This document shows, in pieces, positions 28,001 through 43,000 of a stretch of DNA of 64,000 bases. The stretch's first letter is position 1, and the number at the start of each line of letters is the position of its first letter. Source of the DNA: Nemertoderma westbladi (taxonomy: Eukaryota > Xenacoelomorpha > Nemertodermatida > Nemertodermatidae). The DNA is taken from the NCBI GenBank assembly GCA_032718475.1, contig JAUCBJ010007278.1:1-64000 (forward strand), read 5' to 3'. The notes under the pieces were generated by a model. The model had not been told where the DNA came from and ran no database searches. It saw only the letters and a list, made by a program, of their open reading frames with translations. Both the position numbers and the translations under genes were made by a program.

Positions 28001-31000
28001 TTGTATTGACCTACTGGGATCTCCGTTCTGTATTGACCTACTGGGATCTCCGTTCTGTATTGACCTATGGGATCTCCGTTCTGTATTGACCTACTGGGAT
28101 CTCCGTTCTGTGTTGATCTACTGGGATCTCAGTTATCTATTGATCTACTGGGATCTCCGTTCTGTGTTGATCTACTGGGATCTCCGTTATCTATTGATCT
28201 ACTGGGATCTCCGTTCTGTGTTGATCTACTGGGATCTCCGTTATCTATTGATCTACTGGGATCTCCGTTCTGTATTGATCTACTGGGATCTCCGTTCCGT
28301 ATTGATCTACTGGGATCTCCTTTCTGTATTGATCTACTGGGATCTCCGTTCTGTATTGACCTACTGGGATCTCCGTTCTGTGTTGATCTACTGGGATCTC
28401 CGTTCTGTATTGATCTACTGGGATCTCCTTTCTGTATTGATCTACTGGGATCTCCGTTCTGTATTGACCTACTGGGATCTCCGTTCTGTGTTGATCTACT
28501 GGGATCTCCTTTCTGTATTGATCTACTGGGATCTCCGTTCTGTATTGATCTACTGGGATCTCCGTTTTGTATTGACCTACTGGGATCTCCGTTCTGTATT
28601 GACCTACTGGGATCTCCGTTCTGTATTGACCTTCTGGGATCTCCGTTCTCTATTGATCTACCGGGATCTCCGTTCTGTGTTGATCTACTGGGATCTCCTT
28701 TCTGTATTGATCTACTGGGATCTCCGTTCTGTATTGACCTACTGGGATCTCCGTTCTGATTGATCTACTGGGATCTCCGTTCTGTATTGACCTACTGGGA
28801 TCTCCGTTCTGTATTGACCTACTGGGATCTCCGTTCTGTATTGATCTACTGGGATCTCCGTTCTGTGTTGATCTACTGGGATCTCCGTTCTGTGTTGATC
28901 TACTGGGATCTCCGTTCTGTATTGATCTACTGGGATCTCCTTTCTGTATTGACCTACTGGGATCTCCGTTCTGTGTTGATCTACTGGGATCTCCGTTCTG
29001 TATTGATCTACTGGGATCTCCGTTCTGTATTGACCTACTGGGATCTCCGTTCTGTGTTGATCTACTGGGATCTCCTTTCTGTATTGATCTACTGGGATCT
29101 CCGTTCTGTATTGACCTACTGGGATCTCCGTTCTGTGTTGATCTACTGGGATCTCCGTTCTGTATTGACCTACTGGGATCTCCGTTCTGTATTGATCTAC
29201 TGGGATTTCCTTTCTGTATTGACCTACTGGGTTCTCCGTTCCGTATTGACCTACTGGGATCTCCGTTCTGTGTTGATCTACTGGGATCTCCGTTCTGTAT
29301 TGACCTACTGGGATCTCCGTTATCTATTGATCTACTGGGATCTCCGTTCTGTATTGATCTACTGGGATCTCCGTTCCGTATTGACCTACTGGGATCTCCT
29401 TTCTGTATTGACCTACTGGGATCTCCGTTTTGTATTGACCTACTGGGATCTCCGTTCTGATTGATCTACTGGGATCTCCGTTCTGTATTGACCTACTGGG
29501 ATCTCCGTTCTGTATGGACCTACTGGGATCTCCGTTCTGTATTGATCTACTGGGATCTCCGTTCCGTATTGACCTACTGGGATCTCCGTTTTGTATTGAC
29601 CTACTGGGATCTCCGTTCTGATTGATCTACTGGGATCTCCGTTCTGTATTGACCTACAGGGATCTCCGTTCTGTATTGACCTACTGGGATCTCCGTTCCG
29701 TATTGACCTACTGAGATCTCCGTTCTGTATTGATCTACTGGGATCTCCGTTCTGTGTTGATCTACTGGGATCTCCGTTATCTATTGATCTACTGGGATCT
29801 CCGTTCTGTATTGATCTACTGGGATCTCAGTTCTGTATTGATCTACTGGGATCTCCTTTCTGTATTGATCTACTGGGATCTCCGTTCTGTATTGACCTAC
29901 TGGGATCTCCGTTCTGTATTGACCTACTGGGATCTCCGTTCTGTGTTGATCTACTGGGATCTCCGTTCTGTGTTGATCTACTGGGATCTCCGTTCTGTGT
30001 TGATCTACTGGGATCTCCGTTATCTATTGATCTACTGGGATCTCCGTTCTGTATTGACCTACTGGGATCTGCGTTCTGTGTTGATCTACTGGGATCTCCG
30101 TTCTGTGTTGATCTACTGGGATCTCCGTTCTGTATTGACCTACTGGGATCTGCGTTCTGTGTTGACCTACTGGGATCTCCGTTCTGATTGATCTACTGGG
30201 ATCTCCGTTATCTATTGATCTACTGGGATCTCCGTTCTGTATTGACCTACTGGGATCTGCGTTCTGTGTTGATCTACTGGGATCTCCGTTCTGTGTTGAT
30301 CTACTGGGATCTCCGTTCTGTGTTGATCTACTGGGATCTCCGTTCTGTGTTGATCTACTGGGATCTCCGTTCTGTGTTGATCTACTTGGATCTCCGTTCT
30401 GTATTGACCTACTGGGATCTCCGTTCTCTATTGACCTACTGGGATCTCCGTTCTGTATTGATCTACTGGGATCTCCGTTCTGTGTTGATCTACTGGGATC
30501 TCCGTTATCTATTGATCTACTGGGATCTCCGTTCTGTATTGATCTACTGGGATCTCAGTTCTGTATTGATCTACTGGGATCTCCTTTCTGTATTGATCTA
30601 CTGGGATCTCCGTTCTGTATTGACCTACTGGGATCTCCGTTCTGTGTTGATCTACTGGGATCTCCGTTCTGTGTTGATCTACTGGGATCTCCGTTATCTA
30701 TTGATCTACTGGGATCTCCGGTCTGTATTGATCTACTGGGATCTCCGTTCCGTATTGATCTACTGGGATCTCCTTTCTGTATTGATCTACTGGGATCTCC
30801 GTTCTGTATTGACCTACTGGGATCTCCGTTCTGTGTTGATCTACTGGGATCTCCGTTCTGTATTGATCTACTGGGATCTCCTTTCTGTATTGATCTACTG
30901 GGATCTCCGTTCTGTATTGACCTACTGGGATCTCCGTTCTGTGTTGATCTACTGGGATCTCCTTTCTGTATTGATCTACTGGGATCTCCGTTCTGTATTG

Positions 31001-34000
31001 ATCTACTGGGATCTCCGTTTTGTATTGACCTACTGGGATCTCCGTTCTGTATTGACCTACTGGGATCTCCGTTCTGTATTGACCTATGGGATCTCCGTTC
31101 TGTATTGACCTACTGGGATCTCCGTTCTGTGTTGATCTACTGGGATCTCAGTTATCTATTGATCTACTGGGATCTCCGTTCTGTGTTGATCTACTGGGAT
31201 CTCCGTTATCTATTGATCTACTGGGATCTCCGTTCTGTGTTGATCTACTGGGATCTCCGTTATCTATTGATCTACTGGGATCTCCGTTCTGTATTGATCT
31301 ACTGGGATCTCCGTTCCGTATTGATCTACTGGGATCTCCTTTCTGTATTGATCTACTGGGATCTCCGTTCTATATTGATCTACTGGGATCTCCGTTCTGT
31401 GTTGATCTACTGGGATCTCCGTTCTGTATTGATCTACTGGGATCTCCTTTCTGTATTGATCTACTGGGATCTCCGTTCTGTATTGACCTACTGGGATCTC
31501 CGTTCTGTGTTGATCTACTGGGATCTCCTTTCTGTATTGATCTACTGGGATCTCCGTTCTGTATTGATCTACTGGGATCTCCGTTTTGTATTGACCTACT
31601 GGGATCTCCGTTCTGTATTGACCTACTGGGATCTCCGTTCTGTATTGACCTTCTGGGATCTCCGTTCTCTATTGATCTACTGGGATCTCCGTTCTGTGTT
31701 GATCTACTGGGATCTCCTTTCTGTATTGATCTACTGGGATCTCCGTTCTGTATTGACCTACTGGGATCTCCGTTCTGATTGATCTACTGGGATCTCCGTT
31801 CTGTATTGACCTACTGGGATCTCCGTTCTGTATTGACCTACTGGGATCTCCGTTCTGTATTGATCTACTGGGATCTCCGTTCTGTGTTGATCTACTGGGA
31901 TCTCCGTTCTGTGTTGATCTACTGGGATCTCCGTTCTGTATTGATCTACTGGGATCTCCTTTCTGTATTGACCTACTGGGATCTCCGTTCTGTGTTGATC
32001 TACTGGGATCTCCGTTCTGTATTGATCTACTGGGATCTCCGTTCTGTATTGACCTACTGGGATCTCCGTTCTGTGTTGATCTACTGGGATCTCCTTTCTG
32101 TATTGATCTACTGGGATCTCCGTTCTGTATTGACCTACTGGGATCTCCGTTCTGTGTTGATCTACTGGGATCTCCGTTCTGTATTGACCTACTGGGATCT
32201 CCGTTCTGTATTGATCTACTGGGATTTCCTTTCTGTATTGACCTACTGGGTTCTCCGTTCCGTATTGACCTACTGGGATCTCCGTTCTGTGTTGATCTAC
32301 TGGGATCTCCGTTCTGTATTGACCTACTGGGATCTCCGTTATCTATTGATCTACTGGGATCTCCGTTCTGTATTGATCTACTGGGATCTCCGTTCCGTAT
32401 TGACCTACTGGGATCTCCTTTCTGTATTGACCTACTGGGATCTCCGTTTTGTATTGACCTACTGGGATCTCCGTTCTGATTGATCTACTGGGATCTCCGT
32501 TCTGTATTGACCTACTGGGATCTCCGTTCTGTATGGACCTACTGGGATCTCCGTTCTGTATTGATCTACTGGGATCTCCGTTCCGTATTGACCTACTGGG
32601 ATCTCCGTTTTGTATTGACCTACTGGGATCTCCGTTCTGATTGATCTACTGGGATCTCCGTTCTGTATTGACCTACTGGGATCTCCGTTCTGTATTGACC
32701 TACTGGGATCTCCGTTCTGTATTGACCTACTGGGATCTCCGTTCTGTATTGATCTACTGGGATCTCCGTTCCATATTGACCTACTGGGATCTCCGTTTTG
32801 TATTGACCTACTGGGATCTCCGTTCTGATTGATCTACTGGGATCTCCGTTCTGTATTGACCTACTGGGATCTCCGTTCTGTATTGACCTACTGGGATCTC
32901 CGTTCTGTATTGATCTACTGGGATCTCCGTTCTGTATTGACCTACTGGGATCTCCGTTCTGTATTGATCTACTGGGATCTCCGTTCCGTATTGACCTACT
33001 GGGATCTCCGTTTTGTATTGGCCTACTGGGATCTCCGTTCTGATTGATCTACTGGGATCTCCGCTCTGTATTGACCTACTGGGATCTCCGTTCTGTATTG
33101 ACCTACTGGGATCTCCGTTCTGTATTGATCTACTGGGATCTCCTTTCTGTATTGACCTACTGGGATCACCGTTATCTATTGATCTACTGGGATCTCCGTT
33201 CTGTATTGATCTATTGGGATCTCCGTTCTGTATTGACCTACTGGGATCTCCGTTCTGTATTGACCTACTGGGATCTCCGTTCTGTATTGACCTACTGGGA
33301 TCTCCGTTCTGTATTGATCTACTGGGATTTCCTTTCTGTATTGACCTACTGGGATCTCCGTTCCGTATTGACCTACTGGGATCTCCGTTTTGTATTGACC
33401 TACTGGGATCTCCGTTCTGTATTGACCTACTGGGATCTCCGTTTTGTATTGACCTACTGGGATCTCCGTTCTGATTGATCTACTGGGATCTCCGTTCTGT
33501 ATTGATCTACTGGGATCTCCTTTCTGTATTGACCTACTGGGATCTCCGTTATCTATTGATCTACTGGGATCTCCGTTCTGTATTGACCTACTGGGATCTC
33601 CGTTCTGTATTGACCTACTGGGATCTCCGTTCTGTATTGACCTACTGGGATCTCCGTTTTGTATTGACCTACTGGGATCTCCGTTCTGATTGATCTACTG
33701 GGATCTCCGTTCTGTATTGATCTACTGGGATCTCCTTTCTGTATTGACCTACTGGGATCTCCGTTTTGTATTGACCTACTGGGATCTCCGTTCTGATTGA
33801 TCTACTGGGATCTCCGTTCTGTATTGATCTACTGGGATCTCCTTTCTGTATTGACCTACTGGGATCTCCGTTATCTATTGATCTACTGGGATCTCCGTTC
33901 TGTATTGACCTACTGGGATCTCCGTTCTGTATTGACCTACTGGGATCTCCGTTCTGTATTGATCTACTGGGATCTCCTTTCTGTATTGACCTACTGGGAT

Positions 34001-37000
34001 CACCGTTATCAATTGATCTACTGGGATCTCCGTTCTGTATTGATCTACTGGGATCTCCGTTCTGTATTGACCTACTGGGATCTCCGTTCTGTATTGACCT
34101 ACTGGGATCTCCGTTCTGTATTGACCTACTGGGATCTCCATTCTGTATTGACCTACTGGGATCTCCGTTCTGTATTGACCTACTGGGATCTCCGTTCTGT
34201 ATTGACCTACTGGGATCTCCGTTTTGTATTGACCTACTGGGATCTCCGTTCTGATTGATCTACTGGGATCTCCGTTCTGTATTGATCTACTGGGATCTCC
34301 TTTCTGTATTGACCTACTGGGATCTCCGTTATCTATTGATCTACTGGGATCTCCGTTCTGTATTGACCTACTGGGATCTCCGTTCTGTATTGACCTACTG
34401 GGATCTCCGTTCTGTATTGATCTACTGGGATCTCCTTTCTGTATTGACCTACTGGGATCACCGTTATCTATTGATCTACTGGGATCTCCGTTCTGTATTG
34501 ATCTACTGGGATCTCCGTTCTGTATTGACCTACTGGGATCTCCGTTCTGTATTGACCTACTGGGATCTCCGTTCTGTATTGACCTACTGGGATCTCCGTT
34601 CTGTATTGATCTACTGGGATTTCCTTTCTGTATTGACCTACTGGGATCTCCGTTCCGTATTGACCTACTGGGATCTCCGTTTTGTATTGACCTACTGGGA
34701 TCTCCGTTCTGTATTGACCTACTGGGATCTCCGTTTTGTATTGACCTACTGGGATCTCCGTTCTGATTGATCTACTGGGATCTCCGTTCTGTATTGATCT
34801 ACTGGGATCTCCTTTCTGTATTGACCTACTGGGATCTCCGTTATCTATTGATCTACTGGGATCTCCGTTCTGTATTGACCTACTGGGATCTCCGTTCTGT
34901 ATTGACCTACTGGGATCTCCGTTTTGTATTGACCTACTGGGATCTCCGTTCTGATTGATCTACTGGGATCTCCGTTCTGTATTGATCTACTGGGATCTCC
35001 GTTCTGTATTGATCTACTGGGATCTCCGTTCTGTATTGACCTACTGGGATCTCCGTTCTGTATTGACCTACTGGGATCTCCGTTCTGATTGATCTACTGG
35101 GATCTCCGTTCTGTATTGACCTACTGGGATCTCCGTTCTGTATTGACCTACTGGGATCTCCGTTCTGATTGATCTACTGGGATCTCCGTTCCGTATTGAC
35201 CTACTGGGATCTCCCTTCTGTATTGACCTACTGGGATCTCCTCACTGGGTTGGTTACTAACGTATTTAACGTTGTTGGTCTCTACTTCGTCTTCCATCAA
35301 ACTGATTAGAACTTCCAGACTCGTTTCCAAAACATTTGAATCTTTAATGTTTGTAACTCCTGTTTGTATAACCATAGTAACCGTTAAAGGGTTGCTAAGA
35401 AACGATGCCTTTCCCGCCTCTAGGGAGAAATATTAATTACTACTGATATAACCGAAATTTTGGAGGGAAATAAACCATAAATCCAAACAGCTTACCATTG
35501 TGTCTGTATCTGTAATGTAAACCTCAATACAATCTCACCTGTATCAATAAAGGTTGACATGGCAACAATAAGTATATTACTGATAGCCAATCCCTGATGG
35601 GAAGACCAAAGTTTAATTAGCAATCGAGTGACGTCACGGGATATTAGAAGATTCGTCAATTCATCTAAAAACAATATAATTCAGAATTCAGTATTTTATT
35701 AAACGATGAGATTCGATGGGATTCCAGATTCCACTATTGTTAGGGAATGATTCCCTACGTGGAGGAATTTATTATGTCGCGAAATTATAATTTCTGAGCA
35801 AAATTGTATAAAGAATTGGGTAAAAGAATTTTATGAAGAAAATAACATCACTCGTATCATTTGCTACAGGCAATGTAATTGTTATGTTACATAATATGTA
35901 GAATCTTTCTTTCTATACAAATATAACAATCGTGGCTAATAAGATGAATTAAGAGCGCGATTTCATGAAAATACTATTTTAAAAACTCTTATATAATTTG
36001 AAAGGCAACATTACAAATTCTGGTTCAGTCGCGACATCGACGCTGAGGTTGTCAAACTAGTTGTTTTTCAAATATCAAGCTCAGTGCTCAGTCACCACGT
36101 GTCGAGGCTTTAGCGTGAGCTAAATTATGTTCTAATACTTTGTTGTTTATTGTATATGGTGTACAATTAGTATATTCAAATGTCAAGTCGTAATTATAAA
36201 TATACGCTAATGTACAGAGATTCCAGAGAACTGGTTTATTGTGTAACCAACGTGACTTATTACACACAATGTCACTATTATAGTATATAATTGTTCTTGT
36301 TGTTATGTTGCTAAGCAACATTCTTAGTTATTAATTGTTCTGTTATCCTGGCTCGTTCCAGGGTTGCCACATGGCTCCCCCCAGCGAAGGGTACTGTAGC
36401 GATGATGCCTGGAACCCGTAATAGTTTGGCTGTTTCACTGGGCGGCCAAAGCGTGAGAAGTGCTCTGATGGGGTTGTTTTGCGTGTTTGAGATGGTACCG
36501 ATATGTTTGGGGTTGCTGGAGGTTGTGATGCTATCTGGGATGGAGGCTTTGGAGCTGCAGCTGTCGGTGGTACACAATAGGCGACTTTGAGTCGGTCTAC
36601 TGACACTGAGTCTTTTTTCCGTTTATTTCTATGAGGAAATATTTGTCGCCAGCCTCTATAACACTTTGAATGGTCCAGTGTAGGGTCTTTCAAGTGGTCC
36701 GCGGTGCTTGTCCACTCGGACATAAACAAACCCAGTCGAAGCTAAGTTGCTTGGGACATGTTTGGGGTGTTGTCCATGGAAGTTAACTGGTGGAGGAATT
36801 ATCGACTGCATTGTTGTTTGGAGGTGATTGAGAAACTCATCCGTTGGAGTGGCATCACGAGAGCCGGGTTGAAGGAGCTCGCCGGGAAGGTGAAGAGATG
36901 TGCCATAGACGAGGTCAGGGGTCGAGCAGTTTCCATCTTCGCGCCACGCAGTTCTCATTCCGAGGAGAATGAGTGGCAATTCATCCATCCATTGCGGGTT

Positions 37001-40000
37001 GGTAAGGCGAGCTTTAAGGCTGCCGGTGCATCCGTTCGACCATTACATTTGCCTGTGGGTGATACGCTGTAGTGGACTAGGCAGAGATGCCAAGCAGTTT
37101 GTGTAGATTTGCCTAGAGTTTGGATGTGAACTGTGCACCACGGTCTGAGGTTATATCTTCGGGTATGCCAAATCTGGAAATCCAGTTTCTGATAAATGCT
37201 TGGGCACAAGTCAACGAAGTGGCATTCTCCAGTGGAATTGCTTCAGGCCATCGTGTGAAACGATCGATGATTGTAAAGAGGTATGTGTAGCCTTCAGACA
37301 CCGGAAGGCCAGCCGGAAGACCTGCCAAATCGAATGTCAGGTTGAGGTCGAGTAGCAAGAGGTGCGTGTACGTGGCGCTGTACTTTTGATGACACGAGTG
37401 GCATTCTCGGCACCATTTCCGAATATCTGATTTCATCCTGTGCCATACGAACTTAGATGAAATTGCGCGTTGTGTTGGACGGAAACCGGCGTGTGCCAGA
37501 TTGTGTATGGTGTTGAACACTCGTTTAGTCCATGTGGCCAGGATGATGGGCCGATTGTTTCCAGTGGAAACATCGCATAGGACTGAGTAGTCGCCGAAGG
37601 ATATGTCTTTGAGGCAGAGACCAGAGATTGCTGTGCGATACGAGGCGATGTCTCCCGAGGAAGACTGACCAGTTGCCAGCTGTCGATAGTTAATTGTTGG
37701 TAGGTAAATTGCTGAGACCGAGGGATCTACTGCACGTGAGAGTGCATCAGCAACAATGTTGTCAGGGCCTTTGATATGGCGAATATCAGTTGTGAATTCG
37801 GCAATGCATGACATATGTCGAGTTTGGCGTGGTGAACGATCAGTAGAGGCTGAGAAAGCGAAGGTAAGTGGCCTGTGATCAGTAAGTATGTGGAACTTTC
37901 TACCCTCGACGAAGTGTTGGAAGTGTTTAATGGAGGTGTAGATAGCTAAAAGTTCACGGTCGAAAGTGCTGTACTTTGACTCAGCAGTGGTAAGCTTCCG
38001 GGAAAAAAATGCCAGTGGTTGCCAAACTCCAGAGTTCTGCTGTTCCAGCTGTGCACCAACGGCAATGTCGGATGCATCGGTGCTGATCCTTGTATGACTC
38101 GTACGGCTAGGGTGTATGAGGAGGGTGGCGTTTGCGAGTGCTGATTTTGCGGCTTCAAAGGCGGACTGACAGTTTGTGGTCCAGATTATATCTTTACCTT
38201 TGCCCTTTGTTGCCTCGTGGAGTGCTGAAAGGGTGCAGGCAACACGCGGAATAAAGCGGTGATAATAATTTATCTTTCCAAGGAAACGTTGGAGTGCAAG
38301 TTTAGATTCAGGTACTGGGTAGTCGAGGATGGCAGAAACTTTGGTTGGTAGTGGAGTAACGCCTGTGGCATTGATGTTGTGTCCTAGGTATGTGAGTTCT
38401 GCTGAACCGAAACACACTTACTCCTATTTATTACCATCCCATTGTCGAGAAGGAGGCGGAAAACCTGTCTTAAGTGGTCTGCATGTTCCTCAGAGTTTGT
38501 ACTAGCAACAAGGATGTCTTCGGCATTACTATGGTATTTATAAGCCAACATTGAAAATTTTAATATAACATTTTCTGGACTCACATTTTGTTTTTTGTTT
38601 TATTTATTGTTCCAGAACACGCTAGCTATTCATTTTTTTAAATGATGTTCTAGAACAATTATTTTTTGTTCTAGAACATTTTTAGAAAATCTTGGTTCTC
38701 TTTAAAATTCAATACAAAAATGTTGGAAATTTTTTTATTGATTTTAATTTTGAAACACGTTATAAAACGATTCCATGCGTTTTAAATAGAATCCAGATTT
38801 TTTCTAAAAAATGTTCTAGAACAATTTGTTCTATAACATAATTTTATTAAAAAACTATTAGCTGACCTGTTCTGGAACATTATTTATACAAATAGTAATA
38901 AGAACTACTACTAGGATCGGCATGCTGCATTGCAGCTGCATTTTTAAGAATGCTGTGCCGGCTTGTCAACAAAATTGCACCGCCACAACTCCCTATCACC
39001 CATGACATTTGCTAGATCATCCGCATCTTTAAGGCCAGTGTCCTTTAAGATGCGTCTCAAGAAAGTCATGGGCTGTCCACCATGCTTATTCACTCCATGA
39101 GGCTGCCAAAGTACAAGATTATGCACTGGCTGGTCCTCACGGCGAAAGCAATGTCCTGCAAAGCGGAGGCGATTTTGTTCTAGTGTCAAGCTTGGGGGAA
39201 CCAATGAGACACCTCCAATGTTATATAGTGTCTGGTTGGAGATGTGTGCATTGTACTTGACACAATGTACCCGGCGTAGCATTCTTGTGAATGTGCCATC
39301 CAGAGATTTGGTGTCCTCAGCAGTTAGAGCCCAGCATGGACTCCCGTAGAGGAGTACTGGAACTACTGCTGCTCTGAATAATCGGACCTTAAGTTTCCGA
39401 TTAATTCTAGGTGACTTCCAAATCCTGGAAAGCCTATTCAAGGCTGCCCATGCCTTTCCCTTACGTATTCGAAGGTCCTCATCTGACTTCCGGATCCATG
39501 ATCCCAGGTAACAGAAGTCGTCCACATGCTCAAGCATACCATCCTTTGAGCTTATGCTCATCCGATCAGAGACTTGCTGAGGACTTTCAAAGTTAACTGT
39601 CAGAATTTTGGTCTTTCTGGAGTTAATAAAAAGACCAACACTAGAAGCAGCATGTTCTAATGAGCTGAGGAGCCGCTGGGCTCCCTCTAATGATTCTGAG
39701 AGTACTCCTAAGTCATCAGCAAAGTCTAGATCAGTTAGGTACTTGGCAGGATTTCCTCGACTTCTGGAGCCAGTAGGTGGAGTTATCATCACCCCATCAT
39801 CATTATGATGATCTAAGGACATGCGTAGAACATAGTCAACCACAATAATGAACAAGAATGGTGCAAGAGTGTCTCCTTGGAGGACGCCCCATAACACTTC
39901 AAATGGTTCTGTGTCACCATCAACAGTAGACACAAATGTTGTCGAACCATCGTATACTGATCTGATTGCTGCAATAATTTCATCAGGAATCCCATATAAT

Positions 40001-43000
40001 GAAAGTATGCTGAACATACGTGAGCGAGAGACTGAATCAAAGGCCTTGAAGAAGTCAACAAAGATAACAGCCAGATGCCTGTCTTTCTTTTTTGATAACT
40101 CTTCAATTACCCTTCTAAGTGCCAAAATGGGCTCCATGGTCCCACGACCTTTACGGAACCCATTCTGATTTCCACGTAGCAGTCTCTCAATGGGATCCCT
40201 GATGCGATTTAATAGAATTCTATTGTATAGTTTTGCAGCAATCGAGATCAATGAGATTCCCCGAAAAGAACCATAGAGTGTTAGGTTTCCCTTCTTGGGA
40301 ACTGGCACCAACTTATTTGTTTTCATTTCTTGTGGGACTCTTGTTGTACGGTACATGTCTACTATGATGGGATAGATGAGCTTTAAACACTCAGGTATTT
40401 TAAAGACCTCAGGGGGAACACCATCTACTCCACTGGCACGATTGGTCTTAATGCTCTTTGCAGCAGCCTTCACTTCTGCAAAGGAGATATCGCCAATGGG
40501 AATATCTGGGAGTACAGACTCAGACACTTTTACTTCTATAAAGTTATCAGGCAATACCCTGTCATTATTGAGGAGCTTTTCAAAGTGGGCTTTCCAACCA
40601 TTGAGGCGATCGGCTGGTGATTCAGCCTTAACCTTGGTGGTTGGTTGGCTTTACCGCCCAGTAAGCAGATTGATCGATTTCCATGCCTGGGATGATTGCC
40701 TGCTGTCGTCAGCATCATTGATGGCATCAACCTGTTGGTTTATTAGCTCCTGTAGATTAACAGAGTACTGCCTGTTCAGGGACCTAGATGCAGCTTTAAC
40801 TGCATTCTTGGCCGCTGCAGTCTGTTTGAGTCGGGACTCTTTCTGCGCCTTATGAAGGTCATTTCGGCACTTCTGAATTTTGTTGTCAGTCCAGGGGGCC
40901 CTTTTCCTGTTTCGAGGGTATACAGGAACTGTTTCTGCAGCTGCTAACTTAACTGCTTCTGTAAAGGCAGTATAGCCCTCACAGTGATCTGCCGCCTCAG
41001 AGGCAAGAGCCTCATACCTGTTGCTCAGCTGTAGTGTGAAGCTGGATCTCACACTTGGCTGTTGCAACAGAGAGGACCAGTCATGCCGTGGCAAGGCAGA
41101 TTTCGTTGTTCTGCTAGCACGCAGACTAAGTCTTACCTTGGCCACAATAAGGCGGTGATCACTAGAGAAGGGTCGAAGTGTAAATGCATTACAGTCTTGT
41201 ATAGAGCTCCTGTATTTCCTACGAAACAGAATATGGTCTATCTGGGACTTGTGACCACTGGGTCCACTATGAGTCCATAGCTTTCCAGTTCGCTTCTTGA
41301 ACTGGGTTCCAGCCGAAAACAATCCATTTCCAGAGATAAAATCCTGAAGATGGACAGAATTTCGGTTAACACTATTGCTATAGACCCAGGGCGATGTAGG
41401 TGATTGATGCAGACTTGCATTAAAGTCTCCCAGGCATGTTAAGAATGCATGCTGATCCACTCCATCAGTTGCTGCTTGTAGATTGTGGTAGAAATTTTCC
41501 ACCTCCTCTACAGGGGCAACACTAGTTGGAGAGTAGCACACAATCAGAACCACCTTAGGAAACTTCTTAGCCAGTCTTCCAGAACATGAGAAGTGGCAAC
41601 GGATGATGCGGTTAGAGATTTGGTCTATTTTGTCCAATGCTGCATGTGCAGTTGGATTCATCAATAGACCAATTCCACCATTGCCACTATCATCTGCTGA
41701 CGCGAGGGCGAGTCGCCAACCGCCCCCCATGTCCTTAATCAGAACCTCATCAGTCTGTCCAGTCTGCATTCGGTGCTCTTGAACACCCACTGCGCTAAGA
41801 GAAAGCTTATCTGCCAAGGCAGTCAGCTCACCTTGTCGCATTGGGGACCCGAGTGTTAGGGTGTTTACTGAGGCTAGTCTAGTGACTTGCCTCAGATTCA
41901 CCAATGGCTTTGTTGGTCGGGGTGGAACATGAGAGTAGCCTCCAACTCCAGAATCCCTCTCCCCATCACAATCTGGCCTCCCTGGTGACCCAGGGTTTGG
42001 GCCAGAAAGGTCATCAGGAAAGGGACTCAAAGAATTGTTGGCTGCTCTCTCTCCAGTAGGGGGTGAGACAGGCAGACGGTCAGGAGTTAACTGACGCCTG
42101 TGAGGCCGATTGCGTCCGGTAATTCCACTGGCCTCTAGTGGCCGGACCTCCGCATTGCTAATGTAATCCATAGTGGGGGTTGGGGGGTGCTTTTTTGCCG
42201 AGTCAGCTCTCGGGGCAAATACCACACCCTGGTTTGCCATTCCACAGGGTGGGTGTCGCAATGGAGTCAGATATGAGGCCCATCACCCATATCTACTCTG
42301 GCGTACATGACCCACCATTGGCTGTTGCAGCTCATCTGCTGGGTCATGCCCTGTACCCTTGCTGCCAGGTGCAGGTCGCAGTGAAGTGCCCTCAGAGTGG
42401 ACATGAGAACACTCTACTCCTAACCAGCCATTGGTAGATCACCATCTGCCTGGTCAGGCCATATACCCCTGCAGCCAAGTATATGGGTCCTTAATCCAGG
42501 ACCAAGGGCGTCCTTATCCCAGAACGAAGGGGGTCCTAGTTACAGGACCAGATTTGCCCTAGTAAGAGGGTCTATGCAGCTACAGGTGGCACCTCCTTTA
42601 TGCTGCATGGAGGTGTCAAGTTTTCTTGATCAATGACCTAGAATACCTGACCTGACCTTAAGGATCCATAGTTACAGGACCAGATTTGCCCTAGTAAGAG
42701 GGTCTATGCAGCTACAGGTGGCACCTCCTTTATGCTGCATGGAGGTGGCAAGTTTTCTTGATCAATGACCTAGAATACCTGACCTGACCTTAAACTAGAT
42801 ACGACAAAATATTTACAGAAGCAAGTAGGATGTCGGAACCAGTGTTGAAATTTCTAGCTAATAATTTTTATTGTCCGTTGAAATCACTCATTGTGTCCTC
42901 TGATTTTGACTTTTTATGTTATAGTTTTTTTAACATTGACGAAAACAATTATTAAAAATTTTCAATTTTTGCTTATACATATTATCATAGTAATACCGAT

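Larger units (their letters stand above)
38904..42792 (-). mobile_element. Near-full-length RTE-type LINE
   Basis: Minus strand, about 3.9 kb, from two 132-bp 5' monomers (42538-42792) to a short (TAG)n 3' tail (plus-strand ACT repeats at 38904-38912). It carries one long ORF with endonuclease and reverse transcriptase. Truncated copies of the same family occur at 7185-7767, 17299-17569 and 57209-57285. No target duplication was recognised at this copy. It sits inside the TIR transposon that sits inside the gypsy element. Confidence 0.93.

Noticed and set aside
26603-34958. YWDLRSVLI / DLLGSPFCI repeat ORFs
   Set aside because: Artefacts of the 27-bp satellite in intron 5; frame changes occur at each 26-bp unit.
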